DNA from: CAZGAQ01 sp964523405
GTDB taxonomy: Bacteria > Planctomycetota > Phycisphaerae > UBA1845 > Fen-1342
Direction: 5' to 3'
Length of the DNA stretch: 64,000 nt
NCBI GenBank assembly: GCA_964523405.1
Contig: CAZGAQ010000009.1
Coordinates: 1 to 64,000, forward strand
Numbering within the stretch: position 1 is the stretch's first letter; every line of letters begins with the position of its first letter. Shown in pieces: positions 28,883 through 37,593 of this stretch. The position numbers and the translations under genes are program-made. Below the pieces are notes generated by a model that had not been told where the DNA came from, did not search any database, and saw only the letters and a program-made list of their open reading frames with translations.

Positions 28883-31150
28883 CGTGCCCCCCACATCCAA
28901 GAGCAGCACGCATTCAGCGCCGGCGGGGTGACGGCGCAGCTCGATGCGCAGCACCTCGCGCACCTGGGTCATCTCGATCAGGCCGGACAGGTCGATGATG
29001 CGGCTCGCCAGCAGGACGAAGCAGCGTGGGATTGTCGCACCAGCGTCGGAATAGCGCGTGTAGCGTTCGGCGAAGACCTCCAGGTCCTGTTCGGCGGTGG
29101 CCGCGGTGCTGGCACGGGCGTCGGCGTGGTTGGAGGCCCAGCGAATTGCGCCGGCCCGGTCGAGGACGCGCACGGCGCGGCGCCGCTCGCGCACGAGGCC
29201 CCACAGGCGCTTCACGGGGAGTTCCGCGGCCCAGACCTCGAAGCCGGCACCGCTGGCCACGATCTGGGGGACCTCCCCATCGCGTTCGGATTCCTGCGCG
29301 GCGCGCTGGCGTGTGCGCTGGGACTGTTCGTCGTCGTGCGCCGGCCGGCCCAACGACGCTTGCACCAGGGCGCGGCGCTCTGCTGGCCCGGACGCCTTGG
29401 TCTGCAGCTCTTGGCGGCGGATTTCCGTGGCGCCTTCGGCCGTGGCGCGCAGGAGGTTGCGCTGGGCGTCGACCTCGACGAAGACTTCGATGGTGTCGCC
29501 GGCGGCGCCCATCTTCAGTACGCTCGTGAAGGCCTCTTCGCGGATGCGGCGAATGTCCTCCTCGGTCGGCGCGACCACGGTGCGCTCGATCGAATCGCGC
29601 ACCAGGGCCAGCGCCACGCCGATCGCGCTGATCACATCCGCGTTCAGTACGTTCTCGTGCGGTAATCCCAGCACGCGCGCGACGTACGGCACGATGGCCG
29701 ACGCGCCGCCGCCGCCGCCCACGAGCCGAATCACGCCGCGGTCCAGCTTGTAGTCCCGGATCAGCCCCTCCACGAGTCGCACGACCGGCGGCGCGGCGTG
29801 TCGCAGCACTTCTGCGGCCACGGCTGCGCCGTCGGCCAGATGCAGCGCTGCCGCCGCCTGGTCGAAGCCGCGGTCGATGAGGTCGCGGTTGCCGCGGGCG
29901 GGGTCACCCTCGGGCACGAGGCCCAGGCGATTGCTCGCGCAGGTCGGCGTGAACGCGAGTTCGAGCGTGCGCGCGTCGCCGCGCGCCGGAGCATGCGCCG
30001 CGGCCGCCGGTACCGACAGGTCGTCGTTGTACCGCGCGCGGGCCGTGAGCCAGGTCTCGCCGTGTGCCGCCGGCTCCGGGCAGGACAGCTCCGGGGTTGG
30101 CGGGGCGAAGCTCAGGTACGGCAGACCGGCGATGTGGCTGCTGCGCGGGCCGACCTGTGCGATCTTGCCATCGCACAGCCGGACCAGCGAACCGCCTGCG
30201 ACGCCCACGGTGCGGACGTCGAGCGTGCTGACGTGCAGCTTCTGCCCGCCGACCTCGGCCGAGCGCATCTGGCAGCGGCCGTTCTTGATCACGCTGATGT
30301 CGGTGCTGGTGCCGCCGACCTCGAGGAACACGCCGTCCGAGACGCGGGCGTAGAGCAGGGCGGCCGCGACGCCCGCCGCGGGGCCGGAGAGCATGGTGAG
30401 GATCGGTCGGCGGCGCATTTCGGCGATGTCCATGACGCCGCCGTCGCTGCGCATGATCATGACGGGGGCCTGCACGCCGGCCTGGCGGACGGCCTGTTCG
30501 GTCAGGTTGGCCGTAGCGAGCATGCGCGGCAGCATGCTGGCATTGATGACGGCAGTGCGCGTGCGGACGCCCAGGCCATGCAGGCGGCTGACGTGGTGCG
30601 TCGCCGTGGCGGGCAGGTCGCGGCGGGCGGCCAGATCGCAGACGAACTGCTCGTGGCGCGGATCGTCCACGGCGAAGGCCTCGGCGGCGACGATGACCTC
30701 GGCGCCGGCCCGGCGCAACTCCTCCAGCGCCTTCGTCACGGTAGCTGCGTCAACCCGCTCGGAAGCGATGAAGCGGTGAAAAATGGGGAGCTCGCGGCCC
30801 GGAGCGAGCGGCATTGGCTTTAGCGCAGTCTGGCGGCGCGCGAGCCAGGCACCGGCGCCGCGGCCCATACCGAGAATGCCCACGGGGGCGACGTCACCTT
30901 CGAGCAGGGCGTTGGTGGCCTGGGTCGTCGAATGAGCGATCAGCAGGACGTCGGCGGGAGCGAGCCGGCAGTCCTGCAGCAGCGCGAGCAGGCTGTCCAC
31001 CACGCCGCGCGCGACCCCTTCGGCGGCCGTGTGCGTCGTGGGGACTTTGGACTTGCCGGCGAGGGCGAGCGTGGCGGCGTCGATGGCGACAGCATGGGTG
31101 AACGTGCCGCCCACGTCGATGCCGATGCGTACTTTGCGGCGCTCGCTCAT
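28880..31150 (-). CDS. HyuA-family protein (N-methylhydantoinase A / oxoprolinase-like)
   Basis: The protein has 756 residues. It belongs to the ATP-dependent hydantoinase/5-oxoprolinase/acetone-carboxylase superfamily, which phosphorylates or hydrolyses cyclic amides or ketones. Family features are GIDVGGTFTHAVAID (actin-like phosphate loop), AHSTTQATNALLEG, the SDGGVMD block, LSGPAAGVAAAL, and FLEVGGTSTDISVI. The C-terminal 200 residues diverge from standard HyuA, with a charged Gln/Arg-rich segment (DEEQSQRTRQ-like) and a new beta-rich ending. The partner HyuB subunit normally encoded beside HyuA is absent. It lies 63 nt downstream of a permease gene and probably shares its transcript. The stop codon lies within the inverted-repeat element. 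Confidence 0.82.
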   Translation of the reverse strand: MSERRKVRIGIDVGGTFTHAVAIDAATLALAGKSKVPTTHTAAEGVARGVVDSLLALLQDCRLAPADVLLIAHSTTQATNALLEGDVAPVGILGMGRGAGAWLARRQTALKPMPLAPGRELPIFHRFIASERVDAATVTKALEELRRAGAEVIVAAEAFAVDDPRHEQFVCDLAARRDLPATATHHVSRLHGLGVRTRTAVINASMLPRMLATANLTEQAVRQAGVQAPVMIMRSDGGVMDIAEMRRRPILTMLSGPAAGVAAALLYARVSDGVFLEVGGTSTDISVIKNGRCQMRSAEVGGQKLHVSTLDVRTVGVAGGSLVRLCDGKIAQVGPRSSHIAGLPYLSFAPPTPELSCPEPAAHGETWLTARARYNDDLSVPAAAAHAPARGDARTLELAFTPTCASNRLGLVPEGDPARGNRDLIDRGFDQAAAALHLADGAAVAAEVLRHAAPPVVRLVEGLIRDYKLDRGVIRLVGGGGGASAIVPYVARVLGLPHENVLNADVISAIGVALALVRDSIERTVVAPTEEDIRRIREEAFTSVLKMGAAGDTIEVFVEVDAQRNLLRATAEGATEIRRQELQTKASGPAERRALVQASLGRPAHDDEQSQRTRQRAAQESERDGEVPQIVASGAGFEVWAAELPVKRLWGLVRERRRAVRVLDRAGAIRWASNHADARASTAATAEQDLEVFAERYTRYSDAGATIPRCFVLLASRIIDLSGLIEMTQVREVLRIELRRHPAGAECVLLLDVGGT

Positions 31151-31213
31151 CCTTGGTACCTGCAGGGCGCGGACCTCGTCGCGGCGGGGCGAGCGAGGCG
31201 GTTCCCGCGCCGG

Positions 31214-33073
31214 TCAACTCACATAGCGCAACCCGAAGATCAGAACCGTGACGGCTGCCGCCAGCCAGACCGGCCCGAGCAGCGACCGCAAGATCCGGTT
31301 TACGCTGACGCCCTGGTAGCCGGCGATCCACACGTTGGCCGTGTTCGTCGGGTCGCACACGCTCTGCAGCATGCCGGCCGCGAGGATGGCGCCGAGGATG
31401 GCCGCGGGCGGCAGGCTGGAGGTCGCCAGCAGCGTGGCGGACACGGCCAGGCCCATGCCCCACACGTTCAGCGGCCCGCGGTACAGGGCGAGCGGGGCGG
31501 CCAGGGCGAACAGGGCGATGAAGCCCCAGCGCGTCTGGGGCACGACGGACGACAGCAATGGGCGGAGGTAGCTCTGCACGGGCGGTGTCGACAGGGCCGT
31601 GACAAGGATGCCGATGCCCGCGATGACGAGGACCGGCGGCATGACGGCCTGGGCGCCGGCGATGAGCGTGCGGGCGAGGATGCGCGTCGCGCCCGGGCGC
31701 CGGCTGACACAGACGTACATGTAGGCGATGGACAGCACGAAGGCGCTGATTTCCTCGATGTTGGCGCCGTAGACCAGGGCGACGGGCACGAGCGGCGCGA
31801 GCATCAGGCGGGCGGGCACGTCGGCGTGCTGGGCGGTCTGGGCGGCGCGCGCGGCGGCGGGCGTGGCGACGGCGTGGAAGCTGCTCCGCAGCGCCTGGCG
31901 CGTGCCCCACCACATCCATGCGAGGCCGCAGACGAAATACACCGCGACCGTGATCCACAGGATCGTGTTGAGCTGGGCCGCGGGAATGCCATAGAAGTCC
32001 ATCCATAGCCGCCGCGAGACGGGCTGCAGCGTGCCGCCCATGGCGATGCCGAGCAGGAAGATGCCGGCGCCGAAGACCGGGCCCATCCCGACCGAGCGCA
32101 GCACGGGCAGCACAATCGTGCCGAGCATGATGACGGTGCCCAGCCCGCCGACGGACGTGAAGATCGCAGCGGTCACGAGGAACACCGCGAGACTGATAAC
32201 GAAGGGCTGCTGGCCGGCATACTCGGCGGTCCAGTAGATGAGGCGTTCGGCGACGTTCAGGTTCTTGACGTACATCGCGAACATGCCGCCGAAGATGGTG
32301 GCGATGATGGGGGCGGCGAGACTGAGGCTGCCGGCGCGCAGGACGAAGATGAGGTAATTCAGCAGGTACGACAGACCGCCCCACAGGACGAAGCCGCGCC
32401 CGTGCGGCTCCGGCGGCGTGCCGTAGCGGTGCGTGGCCTTCTGACTGTCCGCGGCGGCCCGCGCGAGGAGGGCGTCGATCTTCGCGCGCGCGTCCGCGGT
32501 GAGGTGTTCCGCGCCCGCCAGGGGCAGGATGGGGCGAAACGTCTCGCTGACCGCCACCGTGCGCAGCTCATCCTCGTACTGCCCACGCAGGCCGGCGTGT
32601 AGCGGCGGACGGGCAAAGAACGCGGGCAGGGCGTCCAGCGCCGCCTGCGCGCGGCGGGCAAACTCCTGATCCGCCGCGTGGATCCGGGCGACGGCGGCCG
32701 ATAGGCGCGCGGCCAGTTCGCTGTCGCCGCGCTGCAGTTCCGCCCGCACCTGCGCCACCGCGTCCGCCAGCAGCGCCGCCTTGTCACGGAGCAACTCCGC
32801 CTGCTGCCGCCGCGCCCGCTGATAGAGCGCGAAACGCGCGCTCGTGGGTTGGGTGGTGACGGACAGGTGCTTGCCACCGGCGGCGTCGATGGTCTCGCTG
32901 GTCACCAGCTCGGTGACTGTGGCGGGCTGCGCCAGATCGGCAACCGTTGCAACCAGCAGAAACGCCACCGCCATCAGCGGCAGCGCCAGCAGCGCCGAGA
33001 GCCGCTCCAGGAACATCAGCGCGGCAAACCCGAGGAAGACGAGCAGCAGGATGACGCCAACCAGAACCGTCAT
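31214..33073 (-). CDS. Multi-pass permease with a large N-terminal extracytoplasmic insert
   Basis: The protein has 619 residues. Two N-terminal helices (about 1-45) are followed by a soluble Ala/Arg-rich, coiled-coil-like region of about 170 residues (around 50-225). Ten or more helices follow (GLSYLLNYLIFVLRAG onward). Glycine- and proline-containing helix breaks (TSVGGLGTVIMLGTIVLP, GAGIFLLGIAMGGTLQPVSRR, DPTNTANVWIAG) resemble ion-transporter-superfamily carriers for organic anions. The DPTNTAN motif near the end is typical of the substrate site in such carriers. Adjacency to the HyuA-like gene suggests import of its cyclic-amide or keto substrate; this is inferred. The soluble insert is unusual. 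Confidence 0.7.
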   Translation of the reverse strand: MTVLVGVILLLVFLGFAALMFLERLSALLALPLMAVAFLLVATVADLAQPATVTELVTSETIDAAGGKHLSVTTQPTSARFALYQRARRQQAELLRDKAALLADAVAQVRAELQRGDSELAARLSAAVARIHAADQEFARRAQAALDALPAFFARPPLHAGLRGQYEDELRTVAVSETFRPILPLAGAEHLTADARAKIDALLARAAADSQKATHRYGTPPEPHGRGFVLWGGLSYLLNYLIFVLRAGSLSLAAPIIATIFGGMFAMYVKNLNVAERLIYWTAEYAGQQPFVISLAVFLVTAAIFTSVGGLGTVIMLGTIVLPVLRSVGMGPVFGAGIFLLGIAMGGTLQPVSRRLWMDFYGIPAAQLNTILWITVAVYFVCGLAWMWWGTRQALRSSFHAVATPAAARAAQTAQHADVPARLMLAPLVPVALVYGANIEEISAFVLSIAYMYVCVSRRPGATRILARTLIAGAQAVMPPVLVIAGIGILVTALSTPPVQSYLRPLLSSVVPQTRWGFIALFALAAPLALYRGPLNVWGMGLAVSATLLATSSLPPAAILGAILAAGMLQSVCDPTNTANVWIAGYQGVSVNRILRSLLGPVWLAAAVTVLIFGLRYVS

Positions 33074-33119
33074 GATGCCTCGGCCGGTCCGCCGCGCCGG
33101 CGGAGCAGAGATCGGATCG

Positions 33120-33560
33120 TTACTTCGCCTTTGCCCGCAGCGCCGCGGCGCACGTCCGCACGCGCGACTTGCCCAGCGTCTTCAGCCATTCGTCGGCAAA
33201 CTGCTGCGCGGCCTCGTCGGTGCCGTGCGCAACCCGCCGGCCCTGCCCGGTGGTCTCGGCCCGCGCGGCCACCATCGCGTGGTACAACTCGTGGCCCAGT
33301 GTCGCGACCAGATCCACATCACTGCGCGATTCATCGCAACCGAACAGCTCGATCCGCCCCAGCGACGGGTCCCACGCACCGTAGACATCTTTGCCCCGCG
33401 CCCGCAGTACGGCCCGCGCCAGCCGCAGCGCAATCCCGCACCGGGCCAGCGCACCGGCCGGATCGCGGGCGTCGAATTGTGCCGCGCACACCTCCGCCCA
33501 TTGCTTCAGCACCTTTGCTGACGGTTCGCTGGCCGGAGCTTTCTTGCCAAACCCGAACAC
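33120..33560 (-). CDS. Small HExxH (gluzincin-like) protein
   Basis: The protein has 146 residues and starts with GTG 33560 after GAGGGTG. It has no signal peptide. HELYH at 90-94 is a metallopeptidase zinc motif, and E116 in TDEAAQQFADEW, 22 residues after the second His, fits the third ligand of gluzincins. SRSDVDLVATLGHELYHAM reads like the helix of a minimal metallopeptidase. The protein is far smaller than classical families, so it may be a minigluzincin-type or a non-peptidase member. It sits between the GH20-like and permease genes with gaps of 43 and 46 nt, and is probably co-transcribed. Confidence 0.6.
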   Translation of the reverse strand: MFGFGKKAPASEPSAKVLKQWAEVCAAQFDARDPAGALARCGIALRLARAVLRARGKDVYGAWDPSLGRIELFGCDESRSDVDLVATLGHELYHAMVAARAETTGQGRRVAHGTDEAAQQFADEWLKTLGKSRVRTCAAALRAKAK

Positions 33561-33603
33561 GTTACACCCTCGCCGCGGCAGCTTGCAGTGGCCGCTCCCG
33601 TGC

Positions 33604-36465
33604 CTAGTGCCGTACGCCTTCCGCCTCCAGCCCGGTAATCCCCAGAATCATCAGGGCCCCGGCCGCATGCGCCGACTGCGCCTTGAGCGTGCGAATCTGC
33701 TTATCCGGTGCCGCCACAGACCAGATGAGCACCCGCACGCTGGCCGGCCCGCCGGCACCCGTGCGGCCGGACCAGACGATGGGTGCCGCCGGGGCCGCCG
33801 CCAGGTCCGTATACGCCAGTACGTTCTCGCCGTACACGAGCTCCAGGGTTTCCTTCTGTCCATCTTCGTACGTCAGCTCATAGGTGCCGACGCGCGTGCC
33901 GGGATCGCATGGGTAGTTCGTGGCCTGGACGATCGCGAGCTGCGCCGCCGGCGCGCCGATCTGCAGCTCCACCGCATCCGGCATCTTCAGCCCGCGCGAC
34001 AACCGGCCACTGAGCACGATCGCCGCCGGCGCATGGGCTTCTTCCGCCTGCCCAATCTGGAACGTGATACCCTTGAGACGCACCTGCCCGCGCGGCAGGG
34101 CGGACAGGTCGTGCTGCGGCCCCAGTTCGAACCAGCCCGCGTCGTCCGCGGCCGCCAGGGCGTAGTTGCCCGCCGGCCGCAAATCCGCAGTCCAACCCGC
34201 GCGATTGGCCGGGCGCAGCGTCGACGTGCCCATCAGGTCGAGGAAGTACGCATCCGACGGGAACGTGTCGGGGTCGGGCGGACGATCTGCGTTCCAGGCC
34301 GCCTCGGCTGCGAGTACGTAGGCCGCGTACTGGCGGATGTTCTTGGCGTAGCTGTTGGGATCGAGCGAGTACCCGGCCCAGGTGGTCTGCAGGTGGCCGA
34401 GGGCGTGGTTGTCGCTGGCGGCCTTGGCGAAATTCGTGATGTTGCCGCCGCGGTTCCAGGTGGCCGCGACCGTCTGGAAGCCGTCTTTGTGAAAGACGCG
34501 CAAGTCGTTGAACTTGGCCGGCGGCACGTCGACGTAGTGCCAGTCGGCGATGAGGATGTCCTTGGGCAGGTCCGCGCGGAGCCTGGCGGCGGATGCCTGT
34601 GACGCCGCCGAACACGCGTCCGGCCCTTCGTCCGGTCCGAGCAGCATATCGCTCCACATCATGACCTTGACGCCGCGCGCGGTAAGCCACTCGTAGAGCT
34701 TGAGCGTGTCCATCGTGAAAAGCTGCTCGACCGTGTACGGTTTGCTCGATTCGCGGAACGGCACGCGGCCGCGATGATGAAACTCATCGTGTCCGATGTG
34801 GAAGATTTTCGGCTTGAAGAGCTCGAGTGCCTCCTGGTAGATCTCGAAGATGAAGTCGTAGGTCTTGGGGTTGGTGACGCAGTAGGCCCACTTGGCCTCG
34901 GGGTCCTCGGCCAGGTCGAAGTTGTGGCCGGTTTCGAACATCCACTGGCAGTGGCCCAACGCCATGACCAGCGGGATGACCTCGATGCCCGCCTGCTGGC
35001 AGGCGGCCAGAATCCGGCGGACCTCGTCCTTGGGCATGCCATAGCGCGGGTGGTGAATCTCGGGGTGCGAATCCCACTCGACGTATTCAGCCTCGAGCAC
35101 CAGGCGGTTCATCTTCAGCCCCGCCATGATGTTGCGAATGAGCTTCAAGTGCAGGTCAGCGCCCTGTCCGCCGGTGAACAGGTGAATGCCGCGGAAGCCC
35201 AGGCTGGGCCAGTCGCGAATCTCGGCGGCGCGCACCAGCACGTCGCCTTCCGGCGTGATCGTCGTGAGCTGCTTGAGCGTCTGCACGGCGTGCCGGAAAC
35301 CGGCCTCGTCGCCGGCTGCCACCGTGAGCCCTTCCGCCGTCACCTTGAGCGTGTAGCCCTCAGCCGGCATGTTCTCCGCGGCGCTGCGGCGAAACTGCAA
35401 CGCCGCCTGCTCATTGGGCTCCAGCCCGAGCTGCGCGTCCACGCCGATCCCAAAGCGATTGCTGAGCGTGTTGATCCAATCCGGCACGGCCGCGCGCGCC
35501 AGCGGGTCCACGCCGATCGCGCGCAGGACAGTCAACTTGTACCCGCCCGGTCCGTACTGCGCCTCTTTGGGGCGCGGAATGAGGATCGGCGTCTCCTCCT
35601 GCGGCCAGGTCTGGGCCGTGCGGTGCGCCGTGACCTTGAGTTCGACCGGCGGCGCGCTCGTGGTGGACGGGGGCGCAACCGCGGCGGGCAGGTGGAAGAC
35701 GATCCGATACTTCAGCGGCCGGTCGGCGCTGATGCGCGTACCCAGGTCGCCGAGCCAGAACAGGGGGCGCGCCGGATCGGCCCAACGGTTCTTGCGATGG
35801 TCGTAGCAGATCGGCTGTCCGTTACCCTGCACCTCGATCTTGAACGTCCCGATGCGCGCGTCGAACTCGATCCACTCAAAGCCCTTGGCGAGCGCGATCG
35901 CCGCCGCCTCGCCCGCCTGCGCCGCGACAGACACGACGCCCGCCCGCTGCTCACCGCCGAGCAGTTTCGCGCGGTACGGCCGGCCGATGATCGTCACCGG
36001 GTTGAGTCCGGCCATCATCCACTGCACGAGCGCCTCGCGGTCGGCCTGCTCGAACCGGCCCTCGACGACCTGCTCGACACGGTCCGCCGTGATGCGGATG
36101 GTCTCGGTGGCGGAATAGGTGCCGCTGGGACCCTGATGCCGCAGTTTGAGCTCGACCCCGCCGTCGAAGTCGCGGCGCTCCGCGGTCGTGAGCGCCGCGG
36201 CATCGGGTCCGAGGTAGTAGTGCGGCGTCCACGGCGGCGTCGTGACGACGATATTGCTGCCGACCACCAGCGGGATGCCGTCCACCGCGATGCTCATGCC
36301 GCGGTTGAACGGTTCGATCGTCACCTGGACGGGGCCAACCTGGACGCTCTGCCGTGCGTCTGCGGCCGGCGCAGATGGCGGGATGAAAGCGGTGGTAAAG
36401 AGGAGGGTGAGCGCGACAAATGGCGCTGTGGACCTTGCGGAACGCGCGTCGTGCGGGTACTTCAT
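33604..36465 (-). CDS. Exported GH20-like beta-N-acetylhexosaminidase
   Basis: The protein has 953 residues from ATG 36465 (AAGGGA upstream). The signal peptide is RSTAPFVALTLLFTTAFIPPSAPA. Residues about 40-265 form a beta-rich N-terminal domain. A GH20b-like segment (IPRPKEAQYGPGGYKLTV, 296-410) leads into the TIM barrel starting near RDWPSLGFRGIHLF (417). HIGHDEFHHRG contains the Asp560-Glu561 pair that in GH20 activates the acetamido group and acts as acid. C-terminal domains (from about 760) are beta-rich. This indicates hydrolysis of terminal N-acetylhexosamine residues outside the cytoplasm. It heads a leftward run of four genes and diverges from the DUF4434-type/GntR pair. Confidence 0.85.
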   Translation of the reverse strand: MKYPHDARSARSTAPFVALTLLFTTAFIPPSAPAADARQSVQVGPVQVTIEPFNRGMSIAVDGIPLVVGSNIVVTTPPWTPHYYLGPDAAALTTAERRDFDGGVELKLRHQGPSGTYSATETIRITADRVEQVVEGRFEQADREALVQWMMAGLNPVTIIGRPYRAKLLGGEQRAGVVSVAAQAGEAAAIALAKGFEWIEFDARIGTFKIEVQGNGQPICYDHRKNRWADPARPLFWLGDLGTRISADRPLKYRIVFHLPAAVAPPSTTSAPPVELKVTAHRTAQTWPQEETPILIPRPKEAQYGPGGYKLTVLRAIGVDPLARAAVPDWINTLSNRFGIGVDAQLGLEPNEQAALQFRRSAAENMPAEGYTLKVTAEGLTVAAGDEAGFRHAVQTLKQLTTITPEGDVLVRAAEIRDWPSLGFRGIHLFTGGQGADLHLKLIRNIMAGLKMNRLVLEAEYVEWDSHPEIHHPRYGMPKDEVRRILAACQQAGIEVIPLVMALGHCQWMFETGHNFDLAEDPEAKWAYCVTNPKTYDFIFEIYQEALELFKPKIFHIGHDEFHHRGRVPFRESSKPYTVEQLFTMDTLKLYEWLTARGVKVMMWSDMLLGPDEGPDACSAASQASAARLRADLPKDILIADWHYVDVPPAKFNDLRVFHKDGFQTVAATWNRGGNITNFAKAASDNHALGHLQTTWAGYSLDPNSYAKNIRQYAAYVLAAEAAWNADRPPDPDTFPSDAYFLDLMGTSTLRPANRAGWTADLRPAGNYALAAADDAGWFELGPQHDLSALPRGQVRLKGITFQIGQAEEAHAPAAIVLSGRLSRGLKMPDAVELQIGAPAAQLAIVQATNYPCDPGTRVGTYELTYEDGQKETLELVYGENVLAYTDLAAAPAAPIVWSGRTGAGGPASVRVLIWSVAAPDKQIRTLKAQSAHAAGALMILGITGLEAEGVRH

Positions 36466-36515
36466 CCTGGTCCCTTTTTCCGGTGAATGGCGTGCCCAGA
36501 GAAGATGGCCTTCAT

Positions 36516-36554
36516 TTGCGATGGGCACCCAGATTGTTATATAATAATAATCTG
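36516..36554. promoter_or_regulatory. Promoter with a 25-bp palindromic operator in the divergent region
   Basis: A rightward promoter is seen as TTGCGA (36516-36521) and TATAAT (36540-36545), with 18-nt spacing. It overlaps a palindrome spanning 36530-36554: the arms CAGATT and AATCTG enclose a 13-nt AT core. The site lies between the divergent GH20-like and DUF4434-type genes. A protein bound there would block the -10 box. The best candidate is the GntR/LacI-type regulator encoded at 37590. Geometry is seen; regulator identity is inferred. Confidence 0.55.
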
Positions 36555-36654
36555 CTACGGCGGTGGATGCAATCCGGACCGGCCAGGGCGCCCGTACAGG
36601 CGACAGGGGGGCGTGGGTCGGAGTCGGTGTGACGTGCGGATCGGAGCCCGACGA

Positions 36655-37593
36655 ATGCGTATCACAGGCACGTTTCTGGATGAGATCACGCACGACATCC
36701 CCTCCCAGAACTGGGGGCCGACGGAATGGGCAGCCGATTTCGCCACCATGGCGCAGGTCGGCATCGATACGGTCATCATCATCCGCGCCGGCTATCGCGA
36801 GCGGGCCATTTTCGATTCGGCCGTCCTGCGGGCGCAGCGTCCGATGCTGCCGGTCCGGCAGGACCTGGCCCAGCTCTTTCTCGATCTGGCCCACCGCCAT
36901 CACATGCGGCTCCTGTGGGGCCTGTACGATCCCGGTGACTGGAACCGCAACTCCCACGCCGCGCTAGCGCTCAATACGCGCTTCATGCAGGAGGTCCACC
37001 AGCGTTACGGTCAGCACCCGGCCTTTGGCGGGTGGTACGTGACGTTCGAGCTGTCCCGTAACGACCCTCAGCAGGTGGAACTGGTGTGTGCGGCCGGTCG
37101 GCATGCAAAGGAACTGACGCCACATCTGCCGACGCTGATCTCCCCGTATATTGCGGGCAGCAAGGCGCCGCCGGGCGCGCAGGCGGTTTCGCACGCCCAG
37201 CACACGGATGAATGGCGGGCGATCTTCGAGCGCATCCGCGCGAGCATCGACATCGTGGCGTTCCAGGACGGGCATATCGAGTATCTCGAGCTGCCGACCT
37301 ACCTGCGGACGCACCTGCAACTGGCGCGCGAGGCCGGCATGGCCTGCTGGTCCAACGTCGAGACGTTCGACCGCGACATGCCGATCAAGTTCCCGCCGAT
37401 CGACTGGCGCAAGCTGGAGTACAAGCTGGACGCGGCGCAGGAAGCGGGGGTGGACAAGCTCATCACCTTTGAGTTCGCACACTTCCTCAGCCCGCACTCG
37501 ATGTACCCCAGCGCCCACACGCTGTTCCGCCGGTATTGCGAACGGTTCGAGCCGGCCGTCCTCGTGGGCGGCCCGTCGGGAGGGTCCGTATGA
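36655..37593 (+). CDS. DUF4434-type TIM-barrel protein, probable glycoside hydrolase relative
   Basis: The protein has 312 residues and starts at ATG 36655. The N-terminus, GTFLDEITHDIPSQNWGPTEW, with FATMAQVGIDTVIIIRAGYR, matches the DUF4434 domain. It is often paired with other domains in Bacteroidetes and Planctomycete carbohydrate loci and has the look of a (beta/alpha)8 barrel. There is no signal peptide, so it should act in the cytoplasm. Acidic residues at strand ends (YVTFELSRND, DIVAFQDGHIEYLE, ITFEFAHFLSP) may be catalytic. It overlaps the next gene by 4 nt (ATGA at 37590-37593), so the two are translationally coupled. Activity is untested. Confidence 0.72.
   Translation: MRITGTFLDEITHDIPSQNWGPTEWAADFATMAQVGIDTVIIIRAGYRERAIFDSAVLRAQRPMLPVRQDLAQLFLDLAHRHHMRLLWGLYDPGDWNRNSHAALALNTRFMQEVHQRYGQHPAFGGWYVTFELSRNDPQQVELVCAAGRHAKELTPHLPTLISPYIAGSKAPPGAQAVSHAQHTDEWRAIFERIRASIDIVAFQDGHIEYLELPTYLRTHLQLAREAGMACWSNVETFDRDMPIKFPPIDWRKLEYKLDAAQEAGVDKLITFEFAHFLSPHSMYPSAHTLFRRYCERFEPAVLVGGPSGGSV

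Noticed and set aside
34774..36486. A 570-codon frame antisense to the GH20-like gene
   Set aside because: Arg/Leu/His-rich and antisense throughout; the GH20-like frame has all the motifs.
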